DNA from: Kiloniellaceae bacterium
GTDB taxonomy: Bacteria > Pseudomonadota > Alphaproteobacteria > Kiloniellales > Kiloniellaceae
Assembly (NCBI GenBank): GCA_021776145.1
Contig: JAJFGM010000760.1
Location: forward strand, 1 to 21,486
Direction of reading: 5' to 3'
DNA: 21,486 bases
Positions within the stretch are counted from its first letter, which is position 1. Each line of letters begins with the position of its first letter. A program made the translations under genes and the position numbers. Of this stretch, positions 6,886 to 15,900 are shown in pieces. The notes beneath the pieces are model-generated. The model was not told where the DNA came from, searched no databases, and saw only the letters and a program-made list of their open reading frames with translations.

Positions 6886-7926
6886 ATGTACCACGGAGAT
6901 ATTTCTAGCAGCAACGACACCGCTGGCGTCGCCGTCGTCAACTACAAGATGCCGCGCCTTCATACAAAGGAAGAAGTTCTCGACAACTGCCGCAAGATCG
7001 CAGAGATGGTCCAAGGCATGAAGGTCGGCCTGCCTGGTATGGATCTCGTGATTTTCCCCGAGTACAGCACGCACGGCATCATGTACGACGAAAAGGAAAT
7101 GTACGAGACCGCCTCGGAATGTCCCGGCGCCGAAACTGAAATATTCGCCGAGGCCTGCCGCAGTGCGAAGGTCTGGGGTGTGTTCTCGTTGACCGGCGAG
7201 CGTCACGAGGAACATCCCAACAAGGCGCCCTACAACACGCTGATCTTGATGAACGACAAGGGTGAAATCGTCCAGAAGTACCGCAAAATCATGCCCTGGG
7301 TACCTATCGAAGGCTGGTATCCGGGTAACTGCACCTACGTGAACGACGGCCCCAAGGGCCTGAAGGTCAGTCTTATTATCTGCGATGACGGCAACTATCC
7401 CGAAATCTGGCGCGACTGCGCCATGAAGGGCGCTGAATTGATCGTTCGCTGCCAGGGTTATATGTACCCGTCCAAGGAGCAGCAGGTCACCATGGCCAAG
7501 GCCATGGCCTGGGCCAACAACACCTACGTGGCGGTTGCGAACGCAACCGGTTTTGATGGCGTCTATTCGTACTTCGGCTATTCCTCCATTATCGGTTTCG
7601 ATGGCCGCACTCTGGGCGCTTGCGCCGAAGAGGAAATGGGCATTCAGTACGCCCAACTTTCTGTTTCTGCCATCCGCGACGCACGCAAGAATGGTCAGTC
7701 CCAGAACCACTTGTTCAAACTGCTGCATCGCGGCTACACCGGCATGATCAATTCTGGTGAGGGAGACCGCGGCGTCGCCGAATGCCCCTTCGACTTTTAC
7801 AAGAAATGGATCACCGACCCTGATGGCACCCGCGAAGCCGTCGAGTCGATTACCCGCGAGACCGTAGGTACCGAGGAATGTCCGATGGAGGGCATACCCA
7901 ACCAGAAAACCGGTTCCCATCGCTAG
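6886..7926 (+). CDS. amiE: Aliphatic amidase (acylamide amidohydrolase, EC 3.5.1.4)
   Basis: The 346-aa protein has a strong GGGAGG site before ATG 6886 and starts almost exactly as Pseudomonas AmiE (HGDISSSNDTAGVAVVNYK). It is a cytoplasmic nitrilase-superfamily enzyme that hydrolyses short aliphatic amides to the carboxylic acid and ammonium. The catalytic residues sit at the same numbers as in AmiE: Glu59 (FPEYS), Lys134 (KYRKIMPW), Glu142 (PIEGWYP) and Cys166 (LIICDDGNYPEIWRD). Length and the long AmiE-specific stretches favour AmiE over formamidase AmiF, though formamide may also be used. It lies at the end of the importer genes and would be controlled by the same AmiR switch unless an internal promoter exists; none was recognised in the 52-base gap. 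Confidence 0.96.
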   Translation: MYHGDISSSNDTAGVAVVNYKMPRLHTKEEVLDNCRKIAEMVQGMKVGLPGMDLVIFPEYSTHGIMYDEKEMYETASECPGAETEIFAEACRSAKVWGVFSLTGERHEEHPNKAPYNTLILMNDKGEIVQKYRKIMPWVPIEGWYPGNCTYVNDGPKGLKVSLIICDDGNYPEIWRDCAMKGAELIVRCQGYMYPSKEQQVTMAKAMAWANNTYVAVANATGFDGVYSYFGYSSIIGFDGRTLGACAEEEMGIQYAQLSVSAIRDARKNGQSQNHLFKLLHRGYTGMINSGEGDRGVAECPFDFYKKWITDPDGTREAVESITRETVGTEECPMEGIPNQKTGSHR

Positions 7927-7942
7927 TGACTCTTGGGCCATG

Positions 7943-7973
7943 GGGGGCGGGGTCCATAGACGCCGCCCCCTTT
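7943..7973 (+). terminator. Probable terminator or attenuating hairpin after amiE
   Basis: GGGGGCGG (7943-7950) pairs perfectly with CCGCCCCC (7963-7970) around a twelve-base loop, followed by only three T and then GCATTT. The short T-run suggests partial termination, which would leave the downstream ATPase/VWA genes transcribed at a lower level. Confidence 0.55.
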
Positions 7974-8031
7974 GCATTTCGAGCGCCCAAAACACGTCCC
8001 GCGAAATCGAAAATCAAAAGTAGCCCACACA

Positions 8032-8829
8032 ATGCCGTTGAAAGATTATCTAATAGTCGACGAGCCCTATTATCAGGCGATAGGCAAGGAAGTCGCGCAT
8101 TTCGAAGCCGCCTACGCCGACCGCATGCCGATCATGCTGAAGGGGCCGACCGGTTGCGGGAAGACACGTTTTGTCGAACACATTGCCTGGCACCTGAAAA
8201 AGCCACTGATCACCGTATCGTGTCACGAGGACATGACGGCGTCCGATTTGGTGGGGCGTTACCTGCTGGACGCCAGCGGCACGGTTTGGCACGACGGGCC
8301 GCTGACACTGGCCGTTCGGCATGGCGCGATCTGCTACTTGGACGAAATCGTTGAAGCCCGTCAAGACACCACCGTCGTCATCCATTCGCTGACCGACGAT
8401 CGGCGCATTCTGCCGCTGGAAAAGAAGAACGAAGTTGTGCGCGCACACCCCGATTTTCAGTTGGTAATCTCGTACAACCCCGGCTACCAGAGCGTGCTGA
8501 AGGATCTTAAGGAATCCACCAAACAGCGCTTCGGCGCAATCGACTTCAAATATCCCGAGGCCGGGCTTGAGGCTGAGATCGTCTGCCATGAATCCGGTGT
8601 CGAGTCCGCGGTTGCCAAGAAGTTGGTCAAAATTGCCGAACGTTCTCGCAATTTGCGCGGCCACGGTTTGGAAGAAGGCGCATCGACGCGCATGCTCATT
8701 CACGTTGGCCAGTTGATCAATCGCGGCGTACCCTTGGGCGAGGCCTGCGACATAGCACTGGTTCTGCCGATCACCGACGACCCCGATATCCGCAGTGCGC
8801 TCGGTTCGGCAATCGCGGCATGTGCCTGA
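8032..8829 (+). CDS. CbbQ/NorQ-type MoxR AAA+ ATPase
   Basis: The 265-aa product starts at ATG 8032; the frame is open back to 7972, but that stretch includes the hairpin downstream of amiE and does not resemble the family. Motifs: Walker A GPTGCGKT (38-45), Walker B ICYLDE (100-105), sensor 1 Asn149 in SYNPGYQ, and an arginine finger region STKQRF near 166. The length and the DLVGRYLLD and DLKESTKQRF stretches match CbbQ/NirQ/NorQ, whose hexamers work with a VWA partner to activate or mature a client enzyme (Rubisco, nitric oxide reductase). The partner gene follows after 28 bases. No Rubisco or NO reductase gene is in the window, so the client is unknown; amiE directly upstream is one candidate by position only. 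Confidence 0.88.
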   Translation: MPLKDYLIVDEPYYQAIGKEVAHFEAAYADRMPIMLKGPTGCGKTRFVEHIAWHLKKPLITVSCHEDMTASDLVGRYLLDASGTVWHDGPLTLAVRHGAICYLDEIVEARQDTTVVIHSLTDDRRILPLEKKNEVVRAHPDFQLVISYNPGYQSVLKDLKESTKQRFGAIDFKYPEAGLEAEIVCHESGVESAVAKKLVKIAERSRNLRGHGLEEGASTRMLIHVGQLINRGVPLGEACDIALVLPITDDPDIRSALGSAIAACA

Positions 8830-8857
8830 CCAGCCGTCGCATGCAGCCGGTCGCGCC

Positions 8858-11146
8858 ATGAGTTCGCAAAAGACCAAAAGTTTCCTGAACGTCATCTCCG
8901 ACGATGACGACGCAAACAGCATCGAACTCAACACGCCGGCTAAACAGGCCTTCGGCGAAACCGACCTGGCGCGCTGGCTGCGTGCGTGCCGCAAGTTGGA
9001 TCAGGCCGGTTACGGCGCTGGCGTGATCAGCGCCTACGAGCGGTGTTCGCCGCCGCTGGCACAGCGCGTCGGTGCCGACCGCGCCATTGCCCTGGCCGAT
9101 GTGGTGTCTTCGGTCGCCGTCAAGGCCGGCCGGCGTGCCGCGGAGCGCCTGCCGGCCGCGGCGATCAAAGCGGCCGAACGTTTGGAGGATGACGAGGCAC
9201 GCTTCCGCTCCTGGATGGGTTTGATGGAACGCTTCGCCGATCTGGCCCCAGAGTCCGTCGAGGCCGTACTGCTGAAGACGGATACCCTGCTTTCGCGGCT
9301 CAACGTTGCGCGGCTGGAGGCCTGGGTTCTGGCTGGAGTACGTGCAGCTGGAACCGACCGTGAACGGCGGCTGAATTTCTTTACGTTTGAAGATGCAGAA
9401 GCTTCGCGGTGGCTCGATCACGAATCCGGTTCTGTCGTCTATTCCGACATGGATCGGGAACTGAAGGCCTACCTGACGGCGTTATGGGGCATTCGCATAC
9501 CCATACGCGAGCCACCCTCATACGCGCCCGAGCAGGCGCGCCGCCGGGCCAGTTTCGGCCAGGGCCTGATCCGCATTCCCGCATCATTTCCCGGCTACCG
9601 GGGCGAACAGGCCGCGGATCTCTATCGTGCGGCGTTGGCGCATATCGGCGCACATATGATCTATTCGGGAGATCGGTTCCCCATCGGCAAATTGAAACCG
9701 GTGCAGGTGGCGCTGGTCTCGTTGATCGAGGACGCCCGCGTCGAGTTGTTGGCGATTCGGGAGTTTCCCGGGCTACGCCGACTGTGGCTGCCGTTCCATA
9801 TTGCCCAGGCGACGGGGTCAATGAACGCACCGAGCCTGTTGGCGCGTCTCTCGCGCGCCCTGCTAGATCCTGAATTCCATGATGTAGATGGCTGGATACG
9901 GCGTGCTCGCACTATGTTCTATGATCGCCGCGACGCGTGGGGCGACCCTGCCATCAGCCGTGATATCGGCGGTCTGATCGGCAATGATCTTGGCCAAATG
10001 CGCATCCAATTTAACGCCCGAACTTATGTGGTCGAGCCTCCCTACCGCGATGACAATCTTGGCCTCTGGAATTTCGACGACGAGGAAACGCCAGAATCCG
10101 CGGAAGCCGAGCAGTTGTTCGATTCGATCCGCATCGAGGAACAAGATGATGACGACGACATGCCGCCCGACCAGGAGCGTGAGGAGCACGAGCCGAGCGA
10201 GGACGAAGAGGCCAACCGAGTCAACATGGAGTTTCTCGAACAAGACGGCATTCCCGTCGCGCGCTACCCGGAATACGACTACGTCACCGGTAGCAGTCGA
10301 CCCGACTGGACGACTATTGTTGAATTTGTACCGCCGCCCGGACATGCCCATGTCATAGACGACATCCTCGAACGCCAAGCATACGTGGTCAACCGCATCA
10401 AGTCGCTGATCGACTCTGCGCGCGTCAGCCGTCCACAAAGGGTCAACCGCCAGCACGAAGGCGAAGAACTGGACCTGAACGCTTGCATAGAGGCGGTGAT
10501 CAATCACCGTATTGGCGAGACCCCCGATCCCCATGTGTATCGCCGCTCAGAACGCCGCCACCGTGACCTATCGGTGCACGTGCTGTTCGACATCTCCGAG
10601 TCCACCAAGGACAAGGTGGTTGGCTCCGACAACACGGTGCTGGAACTCGAACGCCAGGCAACGGCGTTGCTAGCCCACGCTATGTCAGCTTTGGGTGATC
10701 CCTTCGCAATTGCCGCGTTTTGTTCCAACCGCCGCGAGGAGGTCCGCTACTACCGGATCAAGGATTTTGGCATGCCCTATAACGCCTTATCGAAATCCCG
10801 CCTAGCAGGACTGAGCGGTGGTTTCTCTACGCGCATCGGCGCCGCCATGCGGCATGCCGCCGCTGACCTGGAACGCCAGCAGACTCATCGCAAGCTGCTG
10901 CTGGTAATCACCGACGGCGAGCCTTCCGACATCGACGTTCCTGATCGCCGTTATCTGGTCGAAGACGCTCGCCATGTCATCCATGATTTGGCGCATGATG
11001 GCATCGACGTGTTTTGCGTTGGGCTCGATTCCGGCGGTGACAGCTACCTGACGCGTATTTTCGGCCGCCGCAACGTGGTGCAAATCGACCGTCTTGAACG
11101 CCTGCCCGAACGGCTGCCAATGCTCTATTTCAGGCTGACCGCCTAA
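8858..11146 (+). CDS. CbbO/NorD-type VWA-domain protein
   Basis: The 762-aa protein starts at ATG 8858; upstream in-frame codons overlap the ATPase gene. The N-terminal about 400 residues are helical and characteristic of the CbbO/NorD family. They are followed by a highly acidic linker (about 405-455, rich in Asp/Glu with a run of five Asp) and a C-terminal VWA domain. The metal-ion-dependent adhesion site is complete: Asp-Ile-Ser-Glu-Ser at 578-582, Thr658 in GGFSTRIG, and Asp686 in VITDGEPSD. In the CbbQO and NorQD systems this protein recruits the AAA+ hexamer to the client through the metal site. Pairing with the gene immediately upstream is clear; the client is not identifiable here. 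Confidence 0.87.
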   Translation: MSSQKTKSFLNVISDDDDANSIELNTPAKQAFGETDLARWLRACRKLDQAGYGAGVISAYERCSPPLAQRVGADRAIALADVVSSVAVKAGRRAAERLPAAAIKAAERLEDDEARFRSWMGLMERFADLAPESVEAVLLKTDTLLSRLNVARLEAWVLAGVRAAGTDRERRLNFFTFEDAEASRWLDHESGSVVYSDMDRELKAYLTALWGIRIPIREPPSYAPEQARRRASFGQGLIRIPASFPGYRGEQAADLYRAALAHIGAHMIYSGDRFPIGKLKPVQVALVSLIEDARVELLAIREFPGLRRLWLPFHIAQATGSMNAPSLLARLSRALLDPEFHDVDGWIRRARTMFYDRRDAWGDPAISRDIGGLIGNDLGQMRIQFNARTYVVEPPYRDDNLGLWNFDDEETPESAEAEQLFDSIRIEEQDDDDDMPPDQEREEHEPSEDEEANRVNMEFLEQDGIPVARYPEYDYVTGSSRPDWTTIVEFVPPPGHAHVIDDILERQAYVVNRIKSLIDSARVSRPQRVNRQHEGEELDLNACIEAVINHRIGETPDPHVYRRSERRHRDLSVHVLFDISESTKDKVVGSDNTVLELERQATALLAHAMSALGDPFAIAAFCSNRREEVRYYRIKDFGMPYNALSKSRLAGLSGGFSTRIGAAMRHAAADLERQQTHRKLLLVITDGEPSDIDVPDRRYLVEDARHVIHDLAHDGIDVFCVGLDSGGDSYLTRIFGRRNVVQIDRLERLPERLPMLYFRLTA

Positions 11147-11260
11147 GTCGGTCCGCACGCAAACGATGAACAACCGCCGGCCAGATAAAATTGAACACAA
11201 GTGGTCGTGCCATTAGCCGTGGGACTGCGGCCCCCGGAAGCAACCTTTGTTTCTTCGGCG

Positions 11261-11307
11261 CGCGAAAGATATGGTGATTAACCAGATCTTTTTCTGGTCT
11301 TTGCGCG
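11261..11307 (+). terminator. Probable terminator after the amide locus, with alternative folds
   Basis: AAAGAT (11265-11270) and TGGT (11272-11275) pair with ACCA (11281-11284) and ATCTTT (11286-11291) around GATTA, with one A/G mismatch, and T continues to 11293: an intrinsic terminator. The same DNA can also fold as ACCAGA (11281-11286) with TCTGGT (11293-11298), enclosed by CGCGAAAG (11261-11268) with CTTT and CGCG (to 11307). The rest of the 271-base gap (11147-11417) shows no recognisable gene; it must hold the promoter for the following gene, which I could not place. Confidence 0.6.
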
Positions 11308-11417
11308 ACACCCTCCCCACATTGCTCTCGACTGGCTCGGATTGTATGCGACTGGCGGGGCGGCGACCGGTGCTGCGTGGCGCTGCCGGATTGAGGACCC
11401 CACAAAGGAACCACTAG

Positions 11418-12374
11418 ATGGTCATGCTCGATAGGATTCGCTCAAATCTGCCGATGCGCAGTGGCAAGATCGCTGTCGCGGTCGGTGGACTGGTGATCCT
11501 GGTGTTGGCCTACTTTCCGTTGGCGATGATCCTGGCGGACCAGATCAACGACGATGTCGATTTCCGGCCGCGCGAGGAACTGCTGCCGCCCGAGGGCAGC
11601 CGCGCCGTGGCCACGGCCGTGGCCTTGATCGAGCGCGAGGTCGACCTTGGCACCTGGGCGGCGAACAAGCCGTTTCCCCTGCCGCACGCCCTTATCGACA
11701 ATATGCCCAACTTTCAGACCGGCCTCGTCTATGCCATCTCGCGCTTTGCCATCGAGATGACGGACGTGCTGGGCCGGACGCGTGGTTCGGGCCAGGTCGA
11801 CGAGGATCTTGACAAGGCTTCGGGGCTCTTGAAGTACGACGGCACGGTCTGGGTCTGGGATCCCTCAACGTCGCTGTTGCCGACCGCAAGCGCCGAAAGG
11901 CAGTATCTGGCGGCGATGAAAGCCCTGATACGCTATAATGAGCGATTGTCCCTGGGCAGTGCGGTCTACGATCGGCGCGCCGACAACTTAATCGCCTTTA
12001 TCGAACGTGTGTCCTCGGATCTCGGTAGTTCTTCGGCGGTGCTCGATCGCCAGGCCCTGGAATCCAACGCCGGCTGGTTCGACACCCAGGCCGATGACAT
12101 CTTCTATGCCACCAAGGGCCGGCTCTACGGCTACTACCTGCTCCTCGAGGCGATCGGCGTCGATTTCGCCGCGGTGATTGTCGATAAGAACATCGGACTG
12201 GTCTGGCAGCAGATGCTCGACAATCTGAAGACCGCGGCAACACTCGACCCGCTGCTGATCTCTAACGGCCGGAATTCCGGCTTCCTTTTGCCGAGTCATC
12301 TCACGACCCAGGGCTTCTACCTGCTGCGCGCCCGCACGCAACTCAAGGAAGTCGCCAACGTCCTGTTGAAGTGA
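11418..12374 (+). CDS. DUF2333 family membrane-anchored protein
   Basis: The 318-aa protein starts at ATG 11418. A single hydrophobic segment at about residues 19-40 suggests an inner-membrane anchor with the bulk outside the cytoplasm. Conserved stretches include LIDNMPNFQTGLVYAISRF, DVLGRTRGSGQVDEDL, LLKYDGTVWVW, RRADNLIAFIERVSSDLGS and DDIFYATKGRLYGYY, which I recognise as the DUF2333 family of proteobacteria. No biochemical function is established for this family as far as I know. It is followed on the same strand by a 2OG-Fe(II) oxygenase gene after about 77 bases. Confidence 0.8.
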   Translation: MVMLDRIRSNLPMRSGKIAVAVGGLVILVLAYFPLAMILADQINDDVDFRPREELLPPEGSRAVATAVALIEREVDLGTWAANKPFPLPHALIDNMPNFQTGLVYAISRFAIEMTDVLGRTRGSGQVDEDLDKASGLLKYDGTVWVWDPSTSLLPTASAERQYLAAMKALIRYNERLSLGSAVYDRRADNLIAFIERVSSDLGSSSAVLDRQALESNAGWFDTQADDIFYATKGRLYGYYLLLEAIGVDFAAVIVDKNIGLVWQQMLDNLKTAATLDPLLISNGRNSGFLLPSHLTTQGFYLLRARTQLKEVANVLLK

Positions 12375-12451
12375 CGATCGAAAAGGCCTGACGCCGCGGC
12401 GGCGGCACAGTAGTCTTGCGCGGTTTCGAGGCGGGATCTGGCAATCTGGCT

Positions 12452-12979
12452 ATGTTGTATTTATCGGTATGGGACGGGATCGCCGACGCTGGCCTGGTGG
12501 CGGATCTGGCGCGGGTGCACGACGACTTCCGTCTGATCGATCGTTCAACTTTTTACTGGTACGACCTCAGCCAGCCAGACAAGTCGGCGCCGCAAAACCC
12601 CATCGAGGAACTGGCACAGCTCGTCGTCCGCGCGGTGGCGCCGCCGACCCTGGCCGGATGCGAATACTGGACCAACACGCTGGCGGCCGGTGAACGCATG
12701 CATCGCCATCAAGACAAGGACGAAAAGCGCTTCTGGCGCACGCGACAGGTCGTGCATCCCCACATCGGCACGGTCTTCTATCCGCGCCATGTCGATCATG
12801 CCGGTGGTGATCTGGTGGTCAACGGGGAGACGGCGGTGCCGACCGCGCACAACCGTCTTGTCGCCTTTCGCGGCGATCTGGCGCATGAGGTGAGAAATGT
12901 CGAAAGCGGCAGCCGTCACAGCATCGCCATCAATCTCTGGACCCACATGCCGGACGCCTACAAGGCCTTTCTGGCCTAA
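12452..12979 (+). CDS. 2OG-Fe(II) oxygenase superfamily protein
   Basis: The product is 175 aa from ATG 12452; a TTG at 12416 would add twelve residues and cannot be excluded, as neither start has a strong ribosome site. The fold is inferred from the iron triad: His86-Gln87-Asp88 in MHRHQDKD, and distal His145 in FRGDLAHEV. Arg155 in SRHSIAINLW is placed ten residues later to bind 2-oxoglutarate. The overall pattern resembles small prolyl-4-hydroxylase-like oxygenases. The substrate is unknown. It converges with the histidine kinase gene, whose stop is only seven bases away on the other strand. Confidence 0.75.
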   Translation: MLYLSVWDGIADAGLVADLARVHDDFRLIDRSTFYWYDLSQPDKSAPQNPIEELAQLVVRAVAPPTLAGCEYWTNTLAAGERMHRHQDKDEKRFWRTRQVVHPHIGTVFYPRHVDHAGGDLVVNGETAVPTAHNRLVAFRGDLAHEVRNVESGSRHSIAINLWTHMPDAYKAFLA

Positions 12980-12986
12980 GCCCGCT

Positions 12987-15900
12987 CTAACCCTCCGACT
13001 TGACGCGCTGGCCGGGCGTGGTTTCGATCTGCTGCTCGAGCTCGTCGATGCTGCCGATGAGGTCCTCCAGTTCGGCCCGGTCACCGACGCGCGCCGCTTC
13101 GCTGTCTTTCCTCGCGGTGTTCCCCATGGTCTCGCCAGCGGTCTCTCCAGCGGTCTTCCCAGCGGTCTCCCCTGTGGCCTTTTCCAGGACGTTCGACTTC
13201 GGCGTGTCGGCGGCTGTGTCCGGCAGGTCTTCGATGCCACCCCAGTGCTGGATCTTGTCGAAGAGGTCGGTCTTGTCGATCGGTTTGGAGACGTAGTCGT
13301 TCATGCCGGCCTGGATGCAGCGCTCTCGGTCGCCCTTCATGGCGTTCGCGGTCAAGGCGATGATTGGAACTTCGCTCGCCAAGCCGCCGAGCAAGCGGAC
13401 CCGGCGGGTTGCTTCCAGGCCGTCCATTTCGGGCATCTGTACGTCCATAAGAATGACGTCGTAGGGGCGCTGTTTGACGGCCTCCAGGGCTTCGATACCG
13501 TTGCCGGCGACGTCGACGCGGTGCCCGGCGTTGGTCAGCAGTGTCGTCGCGAAGAGCTGGTTGACCTGATTGTCTTCGGCCACCAGGACGCGCAGGCTGA
13601 TTTCGTTTTTGTGCGATTCTGTGCCGTTTTTCGTCGGTACCCAGGTCCGCTCGTCAAGGTCGGCGCCATAAAAGCGCGAAAGGCAGCGCAGGATGTCGTC
13701 TTGGCGCACCGGTTTGGGCAGGCAGGCATCGATTCCCATTTGCCGGATGCTTTCCAGGCTTAAATGCACGCCACTTGACGAAGAGAGGATCAACTTGGTC
13801 GAATTCAGGTCCGCGTCGCGGCGGATCAGTTCCGCCAAATCGGCGCCGCTCATGCCCGGCATCATCTGATCGATGATCGCCGCTTCGAAGGCCTGCCCGG
13901 AATTTGCCGCGCAACGCAATTGGGACAGCGCCTCAGGACCGCTGGCCACGACCTCGGCCTTGATACTCAAGGCGGTCAGCTGCCGTTTGAAGATGCGCCG
14001 GTTGACTTCGTTGTCGTCGACCACCAGGACACGGCGCCCATGCAACAGTTTGGCCGCCTCCTCGGTCGACAGATCGCCGGTCTGGTTACGCACGATCATG
14101 CGGGCGGTGAACCAGAAGGTGCTGCCCTTGCCCGGTTCGCTCTCGACACCGATCTCGCCGCCCATCAGCGCACTTAGCTGTTTGCTGATCGCCAAGCCGA
14201 GCCCGGTGCCGCCGTACTTGCGGGTGATCGAGGCATCGGCTTGAGTGAAACGCTGGAAAAGGTTGTCTTGCGCATCTTCAGTCAAGCCGATCCCGGTGTC
14301 CGTGACCTTGAAACAGAGTTCCGCCGCCTCGTCGTGGGTTTTCACCAGTTCGATTTCGAGCGAAACGCCGCCTTTTTCGGTGAATTTGATGGCGTTGCCC
14401 ATCAGATTGAGCAAGATCTGGCGCAGGCGGCCAGCGTCACCTTGCAATGCGCGGGGCACGTCCGTGGCAACGTAGGAGGCCAACTCGATCGCCTTGCCCT
14501 GGGCTCGGGTGGTGAGCAGTTCCAGCGTGCTGTCGACCATCGCGTCCAGGTCGAAAGCCTCGTTTTCCAGTTCCAGCTTGCCGGCTTCGATTTTCGAGAA
14601 ATCGAGGATATCGTTGATGATGACCAGCAGGATTTCGCCTGACTGACGGATGATTTCCGCCTTGTGACGTTGATCGTCGGTCAGGTCCTCATCGAGCAGC
14701 AGGCCAGCCATGCCGATGACGCCGTTCATCGGAGTCCGAATTTCATGGCTCATGATTGCGAGGAACTCGGACTTGGCCTTGTTGGCGGCTTCGGCCTCGT
14801 CGCGAGCGGCGACCAGTTTCTGCGCCAGATGTTCGAGTTCCTTCTCGCGGTTTTCCAGGATTTTCTCTTTGGCGCGGCGCTGGCCGACATCACGGACAAT
14901 TGCGCAGACCAGGTTGCCGTCTTCGGTATGGATCGGACTCAGGCACATTTCGATGGGAAATTCCTGTCCGTCCCTGGTCACCGCGAACAGGCCGCCCTTG
15001 CCGCCGACCTCGCGGACATCCGGGCTGGCGATGTAAGCGGCGCGGTGGCGCTTGTAATCTTGGCGCAGTCGCTCCGGCATTAGCACCTCCGCCGACTGAC
15101 CGAGCAATTCTTCTCGGCTGTATCCGAACATCGCCTGCGCCTGGTCGTTGATAAGAATGATCTCGTCATTCTCATTGATGATAATGATGGAGTCGGGCGC
15201 CGATTCCAGGAAGGTGCGGAAGCGTTTTTCGGCACCGCGTCGCTGAATGATTTCGCGCTTGAAGACCCCAAGCGCCTGGGCCATCTCGTCAAGCTCACGG
15301 CCGAGGCCGCCGGCGGGGACATCCGTATAAGTGATGCCGCGTGCCAGTTGTCGCAGGCAGTGGGTCAGTCGACCGAAGGGGTCGGTCAGACCACGCGCCA
15401 GAACGATGCTCACGACCAGGCAGACGAAAAACCCGATGCCCGAGATCAAGAGTACAAAAAACAAACCGGATTGCTTGTGCTGTCGTGTGCGCACAACCGA
15501 GGCGGAGGTCAGGCCTTCGACGTCGCCGGCGAGGCGGGTCAGGATCATTTCCTGGTCGTTGCGGAGCGTGTCAAGCTGCTCGAAAAAACCGGCTCCGGCT
15601 GCCTGCTGGCCGCTTTCCGTATGTTCGAACATGCGGCGTGTCACCAGCGTGTTGGTTTTGTGAATTTCGCGGAGTTCCGCGACGTCGGCGGCGACGTCGG
15701 CGAAGGGTAGGCTGCTGGTCGTGCCTTCGGTGCTCTTGCGTGCCCGTTCCGCCAGGGTAATGGCCCGCCCCAATTCACGGTCAAAACGTGCCAGCGACTC
15801 CCAGATCTCCTGTTCTAGACGGCGCTGCGTTTCCGCGTGGTCCGCTCGCCGCTGGCCGCGAAGGGCGTGCCGGCTGACCGCGTTGATGGTGTTGCTTAGG

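Noticed and set aside
6865..7995. Minus-strand 376-codon frame opposite amiE
   Set aside because: It is the complement of a highly conserved enzyme gene and has no recognisable domain.
12897..13763. Plus-strand frames opposite the histidine kinase receivers
   Set aside because: The minus-strand product has complete receiver motifs throughout; the plus-strand translations are repetitive and unrecognisable.
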